Positions 17,316 through 26,053 of a stretch of 64,000 nucleotides of DNA are shown here, in pieces; within the stretch, counting starts at the first letter, position 1; every line of letters starts with the position of its first letter. Origin of the DNA: Elusimicrobiota bacterium (GTDB taxonomy: Bacteria > Elusimicrobiota > Elusimicrobia > UBA1565 > UBA9628); NCBI GenBank assembly GCA_016218575.1, contig JACRDN010000020.1:124001-188000 (forward strand), written 5' to 3'. The notes under the pieces were generated by a model, which made no database searches, was not told the DNA's origin, and saw nothing but the letters and a program-made list of their open reading frames with translations. The position numbers and the translations under genes are program-made.

Positions 17316-18449
17316 ATGTATTCCAGACTTATAAAAGTCCCGAACCAAAGTTTCTTCCTTTTCGGCCCCAGAGGCACCGGCAAGACCACCTGGGTCAGGA
17401 ACTCGCTGCCACAGGCCGTTTATCTTGACTTGCTGGAATCTGAATTGTTCAACGACCTCACGGCCAATCCGCAAAGGCTCGAGAGTTTCCTGCCCCCTCA
17501 GCGCAACAGCTGGGTGGTGATCGACGAGGTGCAGCGCATACCGGATCTCCTCAACGAGGTCCACCGCCTCATTGAAGCACGCGCTTGCCGATTCGTCCTG
17601 ACCGGCTCAAGCGCCCGCAAGCTGCGTCGCAGCGGAGTCAATCTGCTGGCGGGTCGCGCTCTGACCTATGCCATGCATCCCTTAACCGCCATTGAGCTCG
17701 GGGAAGATTTCCAAGTGGAGCGCTCTCTGGCCCTTGGCCAGCTACCCAGCGTCTATGTGGAGAGCGACCCAAAGGCTTATCTAGAAAGCTACGTCAAGAC
17801 CTATTTGCGCGAAGAAATCCAGCAGGAAGGGCTCGTTCGCAGCCTGGGACCATTCGCCAGGTTCCTTGAGGCGGCGAGCTTTTCTCAGGCGTCCATACTA
17901 AATGTCTCGGCCGTGGCGCGCGATTGCGGCATCGAACGAAAGGTCGTCGAAAACTATTTCTCGATCCTTGAGGACCTCCTCATCGCGGCCCAAGTGCCGG
18001 TCTTCGCCAAAAGGGCGAAAAGACGCATCGTCGCGCATCCGAAGTTCTTCTTTTTCGATGCGGGCCTCTATCGAACCATCCGGCCCAAAGGACCCCTGGA
18101 CAGGCCCGAGCAAATCGAGGGCCATGCGCTGGAAACGCTAATCTTCCAGGAATTGCGCGCGGTGAACGATTGCCTGCGTCTCGGATACTCGATCCATTAC
18201 TGGCGAACCGCGGACGGCCGGGAAGTGGACTTTGTGCTTTATGGGGAAAAGGGGATCAGGGCCTTCGAGGTCAAACGCGCGGCCAAGCCCGCCACCTCTG
18301 ATTTCGCTGGGCTGCAGGCCTTCCTCAAGGACTATCCAATGGCTAAGACCTTCCTGCTTTACGGAGGAAACCGCCGCAGGAAGGAGGGCAGGGTGAACTT
18401 GGTTCCATTGCACGAGGCCCTGCCCCGGCTGACGGAACTACTGGATTAA
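17316..18449 (+). CDS. AAA (AAA_14) ATPase with DUF4143 C-terminal domain
   Basis: A 377-residue protein. Walker A is GPRGTGKT (residues 17-24) and Walker B VVIDEVQRIP (about 68-77), followed by a sensor-like LTGSSARKLRR. The C-terminal half is the DUF4143 domain, with a PD-(D/E)xK-like end (REVDFVLYGEKG, then AFEVKRA). These stand-alone proteins are widespread and often scattered as mobile or toxin-antitoxin-like genes; the biological role is unknown. It has its own leaderless-type promoter and no cotranscribed neighbour. The product recognition is firm, the function is not. Confidence 0.9.
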   Translation: MYSRLIKVPNQSFFLFGPRGTGKTTWVRNSLPQAVYLDLLESELFNDLTANPQRLESFLPPQRNSWVVIDEVQRIPDLLNEVHRLIEARACRFVLTGSSARKLRRSGVNLLAGRALTYAMHPLTAIELGEDFQVERSLALGQLPSVYVESDPKAYLESYVKTYLREEIQQEGLVRSLGPFARFLEAASFSQASILNVSAVARDCGIERKVVENYFSILEDLLIAAQVPVFAKRAKRRIVAHPKFFFFDAGLYRTIRPKGPLDRPEQIEGHALETLIFQELRAVNDCLRLGYSIHYWRTADGREVDFVLYGEKGIRAFEVKRAAKPATSDFAGLQAFLKDYPMAKTFLLYGGNRRRKEGRVNLVPLHEALPRLTELLD

Positions 18450-18451
18450 GC

Positions 18452-18487
18452 AGGCCTTTCGGGGCAAAACAACTAGGCCCTTTGGCC
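18452..18487. promoter_or_regulatory. GGGCC motif pair upstream of the ABC exporter gene
   Basis: AGGCCTTTCGGGG (18452-18464) and TAGGCCCTTTGGCC (18474-18487). They lie further from the -10 candidate (TATCTT, 18535-18540, 7 bases before the ATG) than elsewhere, so their role here is least certain. Confidence 0.3.
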
Positions 18488-18547
18488 GCTTCCAGGGGGT
18501 GCCGAGAGGAACCCGAACATTCGGCCAAAAGTGTTATCTTTGCCTGA

Positions 18548-20926
18548 ATGTTGCCGCGATCCCTTAGAAAGGCGGCGGCTTTGGCCGCCCTTTCCGGTTT
18601 GGTTTTTTGCCAAAGCCCGGTTCCGGCCCTGGCGGGATTGGGGCGCAAAGGCATTCCGGCAGGCATATCTCAGACTCCGCTCATCGTCCCGGCCCTTCCC
18701 TCGCCCCTGGCTCCCGCCTTATTTCAGGCCGGCCTTGATGATTTGCCGGGCCGGACCGACGCTCCGTTTTTCGCGTTGAGGCGCTCCGGACTCCCTCTAT
18801 CTCTTCTGCAGAACACCGCCCTGCGCCGCACCCTCCGACGCCTGGTCCTCGAAAATAAGGCTCGCCGTCTCCCACCGGGAACTCCGGAATACGCCCGGCA
18901 CGACCCGGACGGAACCTTCGACGGACGAGGCATCGAGATATTCCTCATTGACGAGCTCGATCCCGAGCTGGACGTGGCGGCCTACGGACACGCTCAGGAC
19001 GGGCGGCCCCAGCTTTTCCTTTTCACCGAGCGCTTGCCGCAATTCATGACCGCGAGGGAACGGCGGAGGCTCGCCGATCACATCCGATTCTCTTGGCTTG
19101 AGGCGCCACCGGCCGACGCCGCAATTCCAGCACCTCCCCCATGGGAAAGCCTGAGCCCGGGGCGCCTGGCCCAGCGCCTAGTGGATCAGGCGCGGACCAT
19201 GATCCGACTGTGGAGGGCCCACCGGGCCTTCGATCCTTTCATACGCCCCTTCAAAGGCGAGATCGCCGGGCTCATGGCCTTGTCCATCCTGGCGGCGTTC
19301 CTCGTGCCCGCCACGACGGGGGTGATGCAGAAAGTCATAGACACGGCGGTGGACGGGATCGCCAAGAATCCTGAGTCCCTGCTCTTGGCCTACGTGGGGG
19401 CCACGTTCGCGTTCAAGGCGCTCTACGTCGGGGTCGAGTGGTGGCGGCGCTGGCTCTCCTATCGCCTCGGAACCTTGTCGGTTTTCAAGCTGCGGGCCCA
19501 TTTCATCGAGCGCCTCTCGCATCTGGACATGGCCGAGGCCCTGCGGCACACGCCCGAGGAACGGGCAAAGCTCGCCGCCGCCCTCCACAACAACGCGACC
19601 TTCCTGCCCGTCGCGACGATCGACTTCAAGACGCATCTTCCCGCCTATACTCTCCAACTGGCGTTGAGCGCCGCGCTTTTTTTTAAGGAGGATTGGGTTT
19701 TGGCGGCGCTGAGCCTGCTGGTCCTTCCCGCGTTCGCAGCACTGGGCTCCGACTTCGGAGGGCTCCATGCCCGCTACAATCTCAGGTATACGGAGCTCCA
19801 CAACAGCCTCATCGCGGCGACCAACCGCCTGCTCTCGCTCCTGGACCTAGTCAAGGCATACGGCATAGAGAGCCACGCCTCCCAGGTACTCCTCGCCATA
19901 GCGCGGGCCCTGGCCGACGTCGCCCTCGAGCGCTCCAAGCTCTACGCCAATTACCGAACTTTCGTGGGCACGGTCGGGGAGGCCGCGGGCTTGAGCGTGG
20001 GCCTCTTGTGCGCCCTCAGCCTATTCTGGCACAAGACGCCCTCGGCCGGGGCCATAGTGGCCATGCAGGGCTACGCCTTCTCCATGCGGGCGGCCCTCGA
20101 GGGAATGATGAACGACCAGATGTCGGCCCAGGAGGCGGAGGGCGGCCTCAAGGCCGTGGCGGATATCCTGGCCATCCCATTGGAAAAGGACACGGCCCAA
20201 ACCTTGCTGCCGTCAATAGAGGGCCATATAGAGGTCCAGGAGCTTTCCTATTCCTACGATCCGAAGGAAGGCCCGGCCTTAAACGGAATCAGCTTCAAGG
20301 TCAAGCCGGGGGAAGTGATCGCCTTGGTCGGAGACAACGGCTCCGGGAAAACCACTCTCATGAGGCTCCTGGCTGGCATCCTCCAGCCGACCGGCGGCCG
20401 CGTCCTGGTGGATGGACACGACCTTGCCGCCGTGAGCCGCGAAAGCCACCGGGCCCAGCAGGCCCTCCTCCCGCAGCGGCAATTCCTGATAGGCAGCGTC
20501 CGGCAGAATCTCCTGGCGGTCAAGCCCCAAGCCACGGAGGCCGAGCTCAACCTGGCTTTGGACCAGGCCGGGGCCCGCTTCGTGCTGGAGAAGCCCGACG
20601 GCTTGGACGCCGAGGTGTCCGCGCTCTCGGGAGGCCAGCAGCAGCTCATCACCGCGGCCATGGCCATTTTGCGCGCGCCGCGGGTGCTTTTCATAGACGA
20701 GGGAACCGGCGAGGTCTCCCCTCCCGCCGACGCGGCGCTTCAGGAAGTCCTCTGGGACAGGCCGGGAAAGAGAAACGTGTTCGTGTCGTCCCACCGCCTG
20801 GAGACTTTGAAAAAAACGGATCGCATCCTCTTCCTCGAGCGCGGCAAGATAGTCGAAAGCGGCACCTATGCCGAGCTCATGGCCCTTAAAGGGCGATTCT
20901 TTGCGTCCGCCAACTCCTACAAATAG
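18548..20926 (+). CDS. ABC exporter half-transporter with a 210-residue N-terminal extension
   Basis: A 792-residue protein. Residues 1-29 look like a signal peptide (ending PALAG), followed by a roughly 180-residue soluble extension (EIFLIDELDPELDVAAYGH region) that I do not recognise. A six-helix type exporter domain spans about 235-530 and the nucleotide-binding domain about 555-790: Walker A GDNGSGKT, signature LSGGQQQ, Walker B VLFIDEG and H-loop SSHRLE. The D-loop after Walker B reads EGTGEVS instead of the usual EPTSALD. It presumably works as a homodimer exporting a peptide, lipid or drug. The extension has no C39 peptidase cysteine motif that I can see. Confidence 0.82.
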   Translation: MLPRSLRKAAALAALSGLVFCQSPVPALAGLGRKGIPAGISQTPLIVPALPSPLAPALFQAGLDDLPGRTDAPFFALRRSGLPLSLLQNTALRRTLRRLVLENKARRLPPGTPEYARHDPDGTFDGRGIEIFLIDELDPELDVAAYGHAQDGRPQLFLFTERLPQFMTARERRRLADHIRFSWLEAPPADAAIPAPPPWESLSPGRLAQRLVDQARTMIRLWRAHRAFDPFIRPFKGEIAGLMALSILAAFLVPATTGVMQKVIDTAVDGIAKNPESLLLAYVGATFAFKALYVGVEWWRRWLSYRLGTLSVFKLRAHFIERLSHLDMAEALRHTPEERAKLAAALHNNATFLPVATIDFKTHLPAYTLQLALSAALFFKEDWVLAALSLLVLPAFAALGSDFGGLHARYNLRYTELHNSLIAATNRLLSLLDLVKAYGIESHASQVLLAIARALADVALERSKLYANYRTFVGTVGEAAGLSVGLLCALSLFWHKTPSAGAIVAMQGYAFSMRAALEGMMNDQMSAQEAEGGLKAVADILAIPLEKDTAQTLLPSIEGHIEVQELSYSYDPKEGPALNGISFKVKPGEVIALVGDNGSGKTTLMRLLAGILQPTGGRVLVDGHDLAAVSRESHRAQQALLPQRQFLIGSVRQNLLAVKPQATEAELNLALDQAGARFVLEKPDGLDAEVSALSGGQQQLITAAMAILRAPRVLFIDEGTGEVSPPADAALQEVLWDRPGKRNVFVSSHRLETLKKTDRILFLERGKIVESGTYAELMALKGRFFASANSYK

Positions 20927-20973
20927 CGCCCCGCCTGGCGTCGAATAGTTGAAAAGTTGTAGTCTGACACCAG

Positions 20974-22440
20974 ATGAGACGCCCGCTCCTGTGGGGGTTG
21001 TTGGCTTTTGCCCTGGGGCCCTCCCTTGCTTGGGCGGTCCCGTCCTTCACGAAGGAAGCCGGGATACGGGTCTCCTCGGCCGCGGTGCAGGCCGCGACCG
21101 GGGCTTATCCCGCGCTTAGGCTCTATTACATCCGCGGAAGCTCTCAGGTTTACTCGGCCACCACCGACGCGGGCCTCGACTGGACCGAGGAGGCTGGCGT
21201 GCGCATCTCGAGCCTCACCGTCCCGTCTTTGGACATCGCGGTCAGCTCCATCACCGGCTGCTCCATCCTGCCCTTGACCGGCGGGGGATTTCGCATGCTC
21301 TACTCCGTGATCGGGAGCACGGGGGCCTACCGCATCTACAGCGCGACCTCGGCCGACGGCCTGGCCTGGGCCAACGACACCGGCACCCGGATCGCGGCGG
21401 CCGACGACACCACCTTCACGGGCTACCCGACCATGGTCAAGCTCGGCAGCGGGGACTGGCGGGTCTACTACATCCAGAACTCCGTGGCCGGCGACCAGAT
21501 ATCGAACCACCAGATCTTCAGCGCCCTTTCGACCAACCAGGGACGCAACTTCGCCAGCGGCTCGGTCGTGGTCTCGACCCAGGCCAGCCAAGCGGCGGCG
21601 ACGCTTCTGAGCGATAACCGCGTGCGCCTTTATTACACGGCCCCGGCCAGCGGGGAAAGCACTCACACCGTGGTGGCGAGTGCCGTCTCCTCTGACGCCC
21701 TTGGAAGCGCCTTCTCCCTGGAGGCGGGGGTGCGGGTCTCGACTCCGAGCGCCACGGGAAGCCTCTCTTTTCCCTTCGTGGTTCGCTCGACCAACACCTT
21801 CAGCTGGCGGCTTTACTACAATTTCGCCCTGCCGGGGGTGAGCACGGCCGCGGTTTACAGCGCCGTGGCCGAGGTTCCCAATCCCCAGTCCGTGAGCCCG
21901 GCCACGGTCTACAAGAACCTCGCGGCCCGGCAGTTCACGATAACTGGAGAAATTTTCTCCGCCGGGCCCACCGCGGCCTTGACCCAAACCGGGCAAACCG
22001 ACATAGCGGGGGCGGCTCTCACCAGAGTGGACGACCAGACGATCACGGTCACCTTCGACACCCAAGGCAAGAACCTCGGCTACTGGGACCTCGTCGTCAC
22101 CAACTCCAACGGCCGGGCCTCGACCTTGTCCTCGGCCGTCAACATAGACTTCCAGGGAGGCAGCGTCGCGGTCACCGACAATCTTCTCCGCCCGCGGGCC
22201 GGCACCACCGCGCGCATAGACGCGACCATATTCAACTCGGGGCACGTCACGATCAAGCTCTACACCTTGAACGGCGCGCTCGTACGAACCCTCTACGACG
22301 GCTTCATGGCCGAGGGAACCACCACGCTCAATTGGGACGCCAAGACGAGCCTCGGCAACACCGTGGCGAGCGGCCTCTACCTCCTCCAATCCACCGGCCC
22401 CAAGCTGAGCGTCGTGAGCAAGATCATCGTGATCAAGTGA
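20974..22440 (+). CDS. Secreted protein with beta-rich repeats and a C-terminal FlgD-Ig/T9SS-like domain
   Basis: A 488-residue exported protein (signal peptide about 1-22, ending AWA). Residues 25-300 contain repeated blocks such as EAGIRVSS / EAGVRISS / EAGVRVST, with RLYYI/RVYYI strands, reminiscent of a sialidase-like beta-propeller. A TIG/IPT-like segment (VSPATVYKNLAARQFTITG) follows. The last 90 residues form a FlgD-Ig-like domain ending SGLYLLQSTG...VSKIIVIK, a form close to type A sorting domains of type IX secretion cargo. It overlaps the downstream PorV-like gene by four bases (GTGA). Confidence 0.72.
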   Translation: MRRPLLWGLLAFALGPSLAWAVPSFTKEAGIRVSSAAVQAATGAYPALRLYYIRGSSQVYSATTDAGLDWTEEAGVRISSLTVPSLDIAVSSITGCSILPLTGGGFRMLYSVIGSTGAYRIYSATSADGLAWANDTGTRIAAADDTTFTGYPTMVKLGSGDWRVYYIQNSVAGDQISNHQIFSALSTNQGRNFASGSVVVSTQASQAAATLLSDNRVRLYYTAPASGESTHTVVASAVSSDALGSAFSLEAGVRVSTPSATGSLSFPFVVRSTNTFSWRLYYNFALPGVSTAAVYSAVAEVPNPQSVSPATVYKNLAARQFTITGEIFSAGPTAALTQTGQTDIAGAALTRVDDQTITVTFDTQGKNLGYWDLVVTNSNGRASTLSSAVNIDFQGGSVAVTDNLLRPRAGTTARIDATIFNSGHVTIKLYTLNGALVRTLYDGFMAEGTTTLNWDAKTSLGNTVASGLYLLQSTGPKLSVVSKIIVIK

Positions 22441-23384
22441 AATCCGCCAAAGCCCTTTTCGCGGCCGTTTTCTTTTTGGCCTTGGGCTGCGCCCCTCGGG
22501 CCTGGGCGGAGGCCGGACGCACGGGCGCGGGCACCTTGAGGAAAATCGGAGGCTCGCGGGCCTTGGCAATGGCGGAGGCCTTCTCGGCCGTGGACGGGGG
22601 TGTCGAATCCATGGGCTACAATCCGGCGGGAATCGTCGGCGCTCGGCCCGTCCTTGAGACCTTGTATACCCACGGCGCCATAGACGACCATTTTAGCTTC
22701 ACGGGCTACGCCCACCCCCTGCCTTTCGGGACGCTCTGCGCGGGGCTCGCCTACTACGACGCGGGGACGGTGCGCATCAGCCTCTCGGACGGCACCAACG
22801 AGAGCCGCAAGGCCCAGCAGGACTTGGTGGCCCTAGCGGGGGCGAGCGTCCCCCTGGGCCTGGGTTTCTCCGCCGGGGGGCTCGTCAAATCCTACCGATT
22901 AGAACTCGCCCAAGCCGCCCGGGCCACGGGCTACGCCGCCGACGGCGGGGTCATCTGGCATTCACCCGTGGCGGGGCTCAATTTCGGGGCCTCCCTCCAA
23001 AACCTGGGGCCGAACGTCAAATACGAGCAGGAAGGAGACCCTCTCCCGGCGACGGCCCGCTATGGGCTGGCCTACGAGCTCAAACTCGAGCGCTTCGGAC
23101 TCCTCAAGGATGTCCCCTATACGATCAACGAGTTCCTCTTCACGGCCGACCAGGTCAAGGTGAAGGACGAGCGATCAAGCGCGGCCCTGGGCCTGGAGAT
23201 GGGCATGCCCCTGGGACAGGGAGGGCATGGGGCCGTGCGCTTCGGCTACGTCTTCAACCGCGACCTCGACTCCTTCAGCTTCGGCCTGGGATTCCGGGAA
23301 GGGCGCTTCATCTTCGACTACGCCCTGGGCGTCAAGCGCGCCTTCAACAACCTCCACCATTTCAGCGTCGGCGTTTATTTCTAA
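22437..23384 (+). CDS. PorV/PorQ-family outer-membrane protein (UPF0164-like)
   Basis: A 315-residue protein read from the GTG at 22437, which overlaps the upstream stop. A signal peptide (about 1-25, ending AWAE) precedes AGRTGAGTLRKIGGSRALAMAEAFSAV, continuing into the GGVESMGYNPAG pattern characteristic of PorV/UPF0164 proteins. The rest alternates as in a beta-barrel and ends with an aromatic residue (VGVYF), typical of outer-membrane barrels. PorV shuttles cargo in type IX secretion; here the upstream secreted protein with a sorting-like C-terminus is the natural candidate cargo. No other type IX component is in the window. Confidence 0.82.
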   Translation: MKSAKALFAAVFFLALGCAPRAWAEAGRTGAGTLRKIGGSRALAMAEAFSAVDGGVESMGYNPAGIVGARPVLETLYTHGAIDDHFSFTGYAHPLPFGTLCAGLAYYDAGTVRISLSDGTNESRKAQQDLVALAGASVPLGLGFSAGGLVKSYRLELAQAARATGYAADGGVIWHSPVAGLNFGASLQNLGPNVKYEQEGDPLPATARYGLAYELKLERFGLLKDVPYTINEFLFTADQVKVKDERSSAALGLEMGMPLGQGGHGAVRFGYVFNRDLDSFSFGLGFREGRFIFDYALGVKRAFNNLHHFSVGVYF

Positions 23385-23387
23385 AAT
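23382..23387 (+). promoter_or_regulatory. -10 candidate for the PBP1 gene
   Basis: TAAAAT ending 8 bases before the ATG at 23396, overlapping the end of the PorV-like gene (its TAA). No Shine-Dalgarno is present between the two genes. Confidence 0.45.
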
Positions 23388-23395
23388 AATCTCTC

Positions 23396-25636
23396 ATGAG
23401 GCTTAAAAGGGGCCGGACCTGGGCTTTGGCCGCTTTGCTCGCCCTCTCCTGCGCGGGGGCCGGGGTGGTGGGCCTGGTCCTCTACGCGGAAACCCGGCTC
23501 TCGGATCTCGTGCTGGGGGGCTTGGGCTTCAGCTTCCCGACCAAGGTCTACAGCGCTCCCTACATTCTAAGGCCTGGCCTCGAGGTCCCCGCGGCCGAAC
23601 TCCTGGAGAGGCTGCGGCGCCTGAGATACGAGGAGTCGGACAATCCGGCCCCGGGGCAGTTTTCCTGGGCTCCCCCAGCCTTGACCGTGAACCTTCGGGG
23701 CTTTACGGCCCCCACCTTGAGACAGGAGGCCGGGATTTTTCGGCTGATCTGGAGTCCGGATCGAGGCTGGAAACTGGAAGCCCCGGCGGGCGAGCCCGCC
23801 TCTCTCGTCGCCCTGGAGCCGGAGCTCATGGCCGAGCTCTCGGGACCGCAAAAGGTCCGCCGGGAGCTGGCCCGGCCCGAGGAGTTTCCCCGAAAACTCA
23901 AGCTCGCGGTCCTGGCCGCGGAGGACAAGAGGTTCTACACCCACTCCGGGGTGGACCCTAGGGCCATCGCCAGGGCCCTTTGGAGCAACCTGGCACGCAA
24001 GGGCCCTTTCCAGGGGGCGAGCACCATCACCCAGCAGCTCTCCAAGAACATTTTCCTGAGCCCCCGCCGAACCTTAAGACGCAAGCTCGCCGAGGCCGGC
24101 CTTTCCCTATATCTCGAGCTGCGCTTTAGCAAGGAGAAGATACTGGCCCTCTACCTCAACCACATCTACCTGGGCCAAGACGGGCCCGTGAGCGTGGCCG
24201 GGATGAAGGCCGCGGCCAATTTCTACTTCGCAAGGCCCTTGAAGGAGCTGAGCCTGGCCCAAAACGCGGCCCTTGCGGGCCTCATCCGCTCTCCCCATCA
24301 ATACAACCCGCGCCAAAACCCAGCGGCGGCCAAGTCGCGCCGGGACTGGGTCCTGCGCCAGATGAGGCGGGAGGGCTTCATTGGCCAGCAGGAGCTCGAT
24401 GCGGCCCTGGCCGAGGCCTTGGCCCCGGCCAAGGAGGCCCCCGGCCGCAAGGACAAGAAAGACGAGGACTACTTCACGGCCGAGCTGGTGCGACAGATCT
24501 TGCCCCGCTACGGCGAGGACGCACTGTTCCGCCAGGGTCTCAGCCTCTACACCACTATGGACCCCCTCCTCCAGCGGGCCGCGCAGAAGGCGGTGTCCTC
24601 CTGTCTCCACCAGGCGGCCTTGGTGGCGCTGGATCCGGCCAGCGGCAAGGTGCTGGCTCTCTCGGGGGGAAAAGACTTCGCGCAAAGCCAGTTCAACCGC
24701 GCCACCCAGGCCCTCCGCCAGCCCGGCTCGGCCTTCAAGCCCTTCGTCTACGGCGCGGCCTTGGAGAAGGGCATGACCCCGGCCACCGTCCTAAACGACA
24801 TCCTGCGCTCCTACCCCGGGCCGCGCGGGAAATGGAGCCCCGAGAATTACGACGGGCATTATAGAGGAACCGTCACCGTCCGCCAGGCTTTGGCCCAGTC
24901 CCTGAACGCGGCCACCCTCGACCTGGCCGAGAAGACCGGCATGGGGGCCATCCGGGACTTCGCGCAGAAAATGGGCGTCTCGAGCCCCCTCGACCCAAGC
25001 CTGGCCATGGCCTTGGGAGCCTCCGAGCTCAGCCTTCTCGAGCTGACCGCCGCCTACGCGCCTTTCGCCAACGGGGGCTTCCGCGTCCAGCCGGGCCTTG
25101 TCGCGGCGGTAACCGACGCCGAGGGCGCGGTGCTGGAATGGGCTTCCTGGGACCGCTCTCCCGTCGTCGATCCCGCTTTGGCCTACCTCGCGCACTCGCT
25201 CCTCGAAAGCGTGGTCAAGGAAGGCACGGCCAAAAGCCTCGAAAGCGCCGGCCTCCTGCAGCCCGCGGCCGGCAAAACCGGCACCACCAACGATGGCCGC
25301 GACGCGTGGTTTATCGGCTACACTCCGCAAATCCTGGCCGGGGTTTGGGTGGGCGAGGACAACCACAAGCCCATCCACGCGACCGGGGCCAAGGACGCCC
25401 TTCCCATTTGGGCCCGCTTCATGGAGGAAAGCCTGCGCCAATACCCGCGTGCCGAGTTTCCCAGGCCCCAGGGCCTGGTCTGGATGGACATAGACCCGGT
25501 CTCGGGACTCAAAGCCCACGCGGGCTGCCCCCAACGCCGCTCCGAGGTCTTCCTCGAGGGCAGCCAGCCCAAGGAATTCTGCCCCCTGCACCCCCGCGGC
25601 GTGGTGGGGTGGTTCAAGCGCTTTTTCGGGAAATAA
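23396..25636 (+). CDS. Class A penicillin-binding protein (PBP1B-like bifunctional peptidoglycan synthase)
   Basis: A 746-residue inner-membrane protein. An N-terminal anchor (about 8-31) is followed by a UB2H-like region (FPTKVYSAPYILRPG, residues 47-61) as in PBP1B. The glycosyltransferase 51 domain has AAEDKRFYTHSGVD with catalytic E176 and the STITQQLSKN motif. The transpeptidase domain has SAFK (S445-K448), SLN and KTGTT motifs. It polymerises lipid II and cross-links peptides in the periplasm. A possible leaderless -10 lies 8 bases upstream of the start. Confidence 0.95.
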   Translation: MRLKRGRTWALAALLALSCAGAGVVGLVLYAETRLSDLVLGGLGFSFPTKVYSAPYILRPGLEVPAAELLERLRRLRYEESDNPAPGQFSWAPPALTVNLRGFTAPTLRQEAGIFRLIWSPDRGWKLEAPAGEPASLVALEPELMAELSGPQKVRRELARPEEFPRKLKLAVLAAEDKRFYTHSGVDPRAIARALWSNLARKGPFQGASTITQQLSKNIFLSPRRTLRRKLAEAGLSLYLELRFSKEKILALYLNHIYLGQDGPVSVAGMKAAANFYFARPLKELSLAQNAALAGLIRSPHQYNPRQNPAAAKSRRDWVLRQMRREGFIGQQELDAALAEALAPAKEAPGRKDKKDEDYFTAELVRQILPRYGEDALFRQGLSLYTTMDPLLQRAAQKAVSSCLHQAALVALDPASGKVLALSGGKDFAQSQFNRATQALRQPGSAFKPFVYGAALEKGMTPATVLNDILRSYPGPRGKWSPENYDGHYRGTVTVRQALAQSLNAATLDLAEKTGMGAIRDFAQKMGVSSPLDPSLAMALGASELSLLELTAAYAPFANGGFRVQPGLVAAVTDAEGAVLEWASWDRSPVVDPALAYLAHSLLESVVKEGTAKSLESAGLLQPAAGKTGTTNDGRDAWFIGYTPQILAGVWVGEDNHKPIHATGAKDALPIWARFMEESLRQYPRAEFPRPQGLVWMDIDPVSGLKAHAGCPQRRSEVFLEGSQPKEFCPLHPRGVVGWFKRFFGK

Positions 25637-25640
25637 AAAG

Positions 25641-25646
25641 TATACT
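25641..25646 (+). promoter_or_regulatory. -10 element for the response-regulator gene
   Basis: TATACT ending 8 bases before the ATG at 25655, five bases after the PBP1 stop. The message would be leaderless or nearly so. Confidence 0.5.
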
Positions 25647-25654
25647 CCTGGATT

Positions 25655-26053
25655 ATGGGCAAGATACTGGTGGTAGACGACGAGAAGGACTCGGTCAAGC
25701 TCCTCAAGTACATCTTGGAAAAGTCCGGCCACCAGGTCCTGGAGGCCTACAGCGGGCAGGAGGCCCTGGCCACGCTCGGCATCGACTCCGGCGAGACCCC
25801 GGCCGAGGGTCTGCCCGAGCTCATCATCCTGGACGTCATGATGCCCAAGATAGACGGCTACTCTTTGGCCTCGCGCATCCGTGAGGCGGGGCCGTCCCGG
25901 GACATCCCCATCATCGTGGTGAGCGCCAAGGGGGCGACCCTCCAGCTTTTCGAGAACGTCTCGGGCGTGACGGCTTATTTGGAGAAGCCCTTCGACCCGG
26001 AGCTCATCAGGCAGGAAGTCAAGAAAGCCCTAGAAGGTCGGAAGAACCCTTAG
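25655..26053 (+). CDS. Single-domain response regulator (CheY-like receiver)
   Basis: A 132-residue stand-alone receiver. The acidic pair is in ILVVDDEKDS, the phosphoacceptor Asp in LIILDVMMPKIDGYS, the conserved Thr/Ser in VVSAKG and the Lys in LEKPFDP. There is no output domain, so it must act through protein contacts. Its gene ends inside the 3' end of the convergent pilus/secretion ATPase gene, and a histidine kinase lies 3 kb away; a functional link with either is possible but unproven. Confidence 0.92.
   Translation: MGKILVVDDEKDSVKLLKYILEKSGHQVLEAYSGQEALATLGIDSGETPAEGLPELIILDVMMPKIDGYSLASRIREAGPSRDIPIIVVSAKGATLQLFENVSGVTAYLEKPFDPELIRQEVKKALEGRKNP

Noticed and set aside
20917-22569. 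A 550-codon open frame on the minus strand opposite the secreted protein and PorV genes.
   Set aside because: It is a GC-rich antisense shadow: Val/Gly/Arg/His-rich, with no domain. The plus-strand frames have signal peptides and family motifs.
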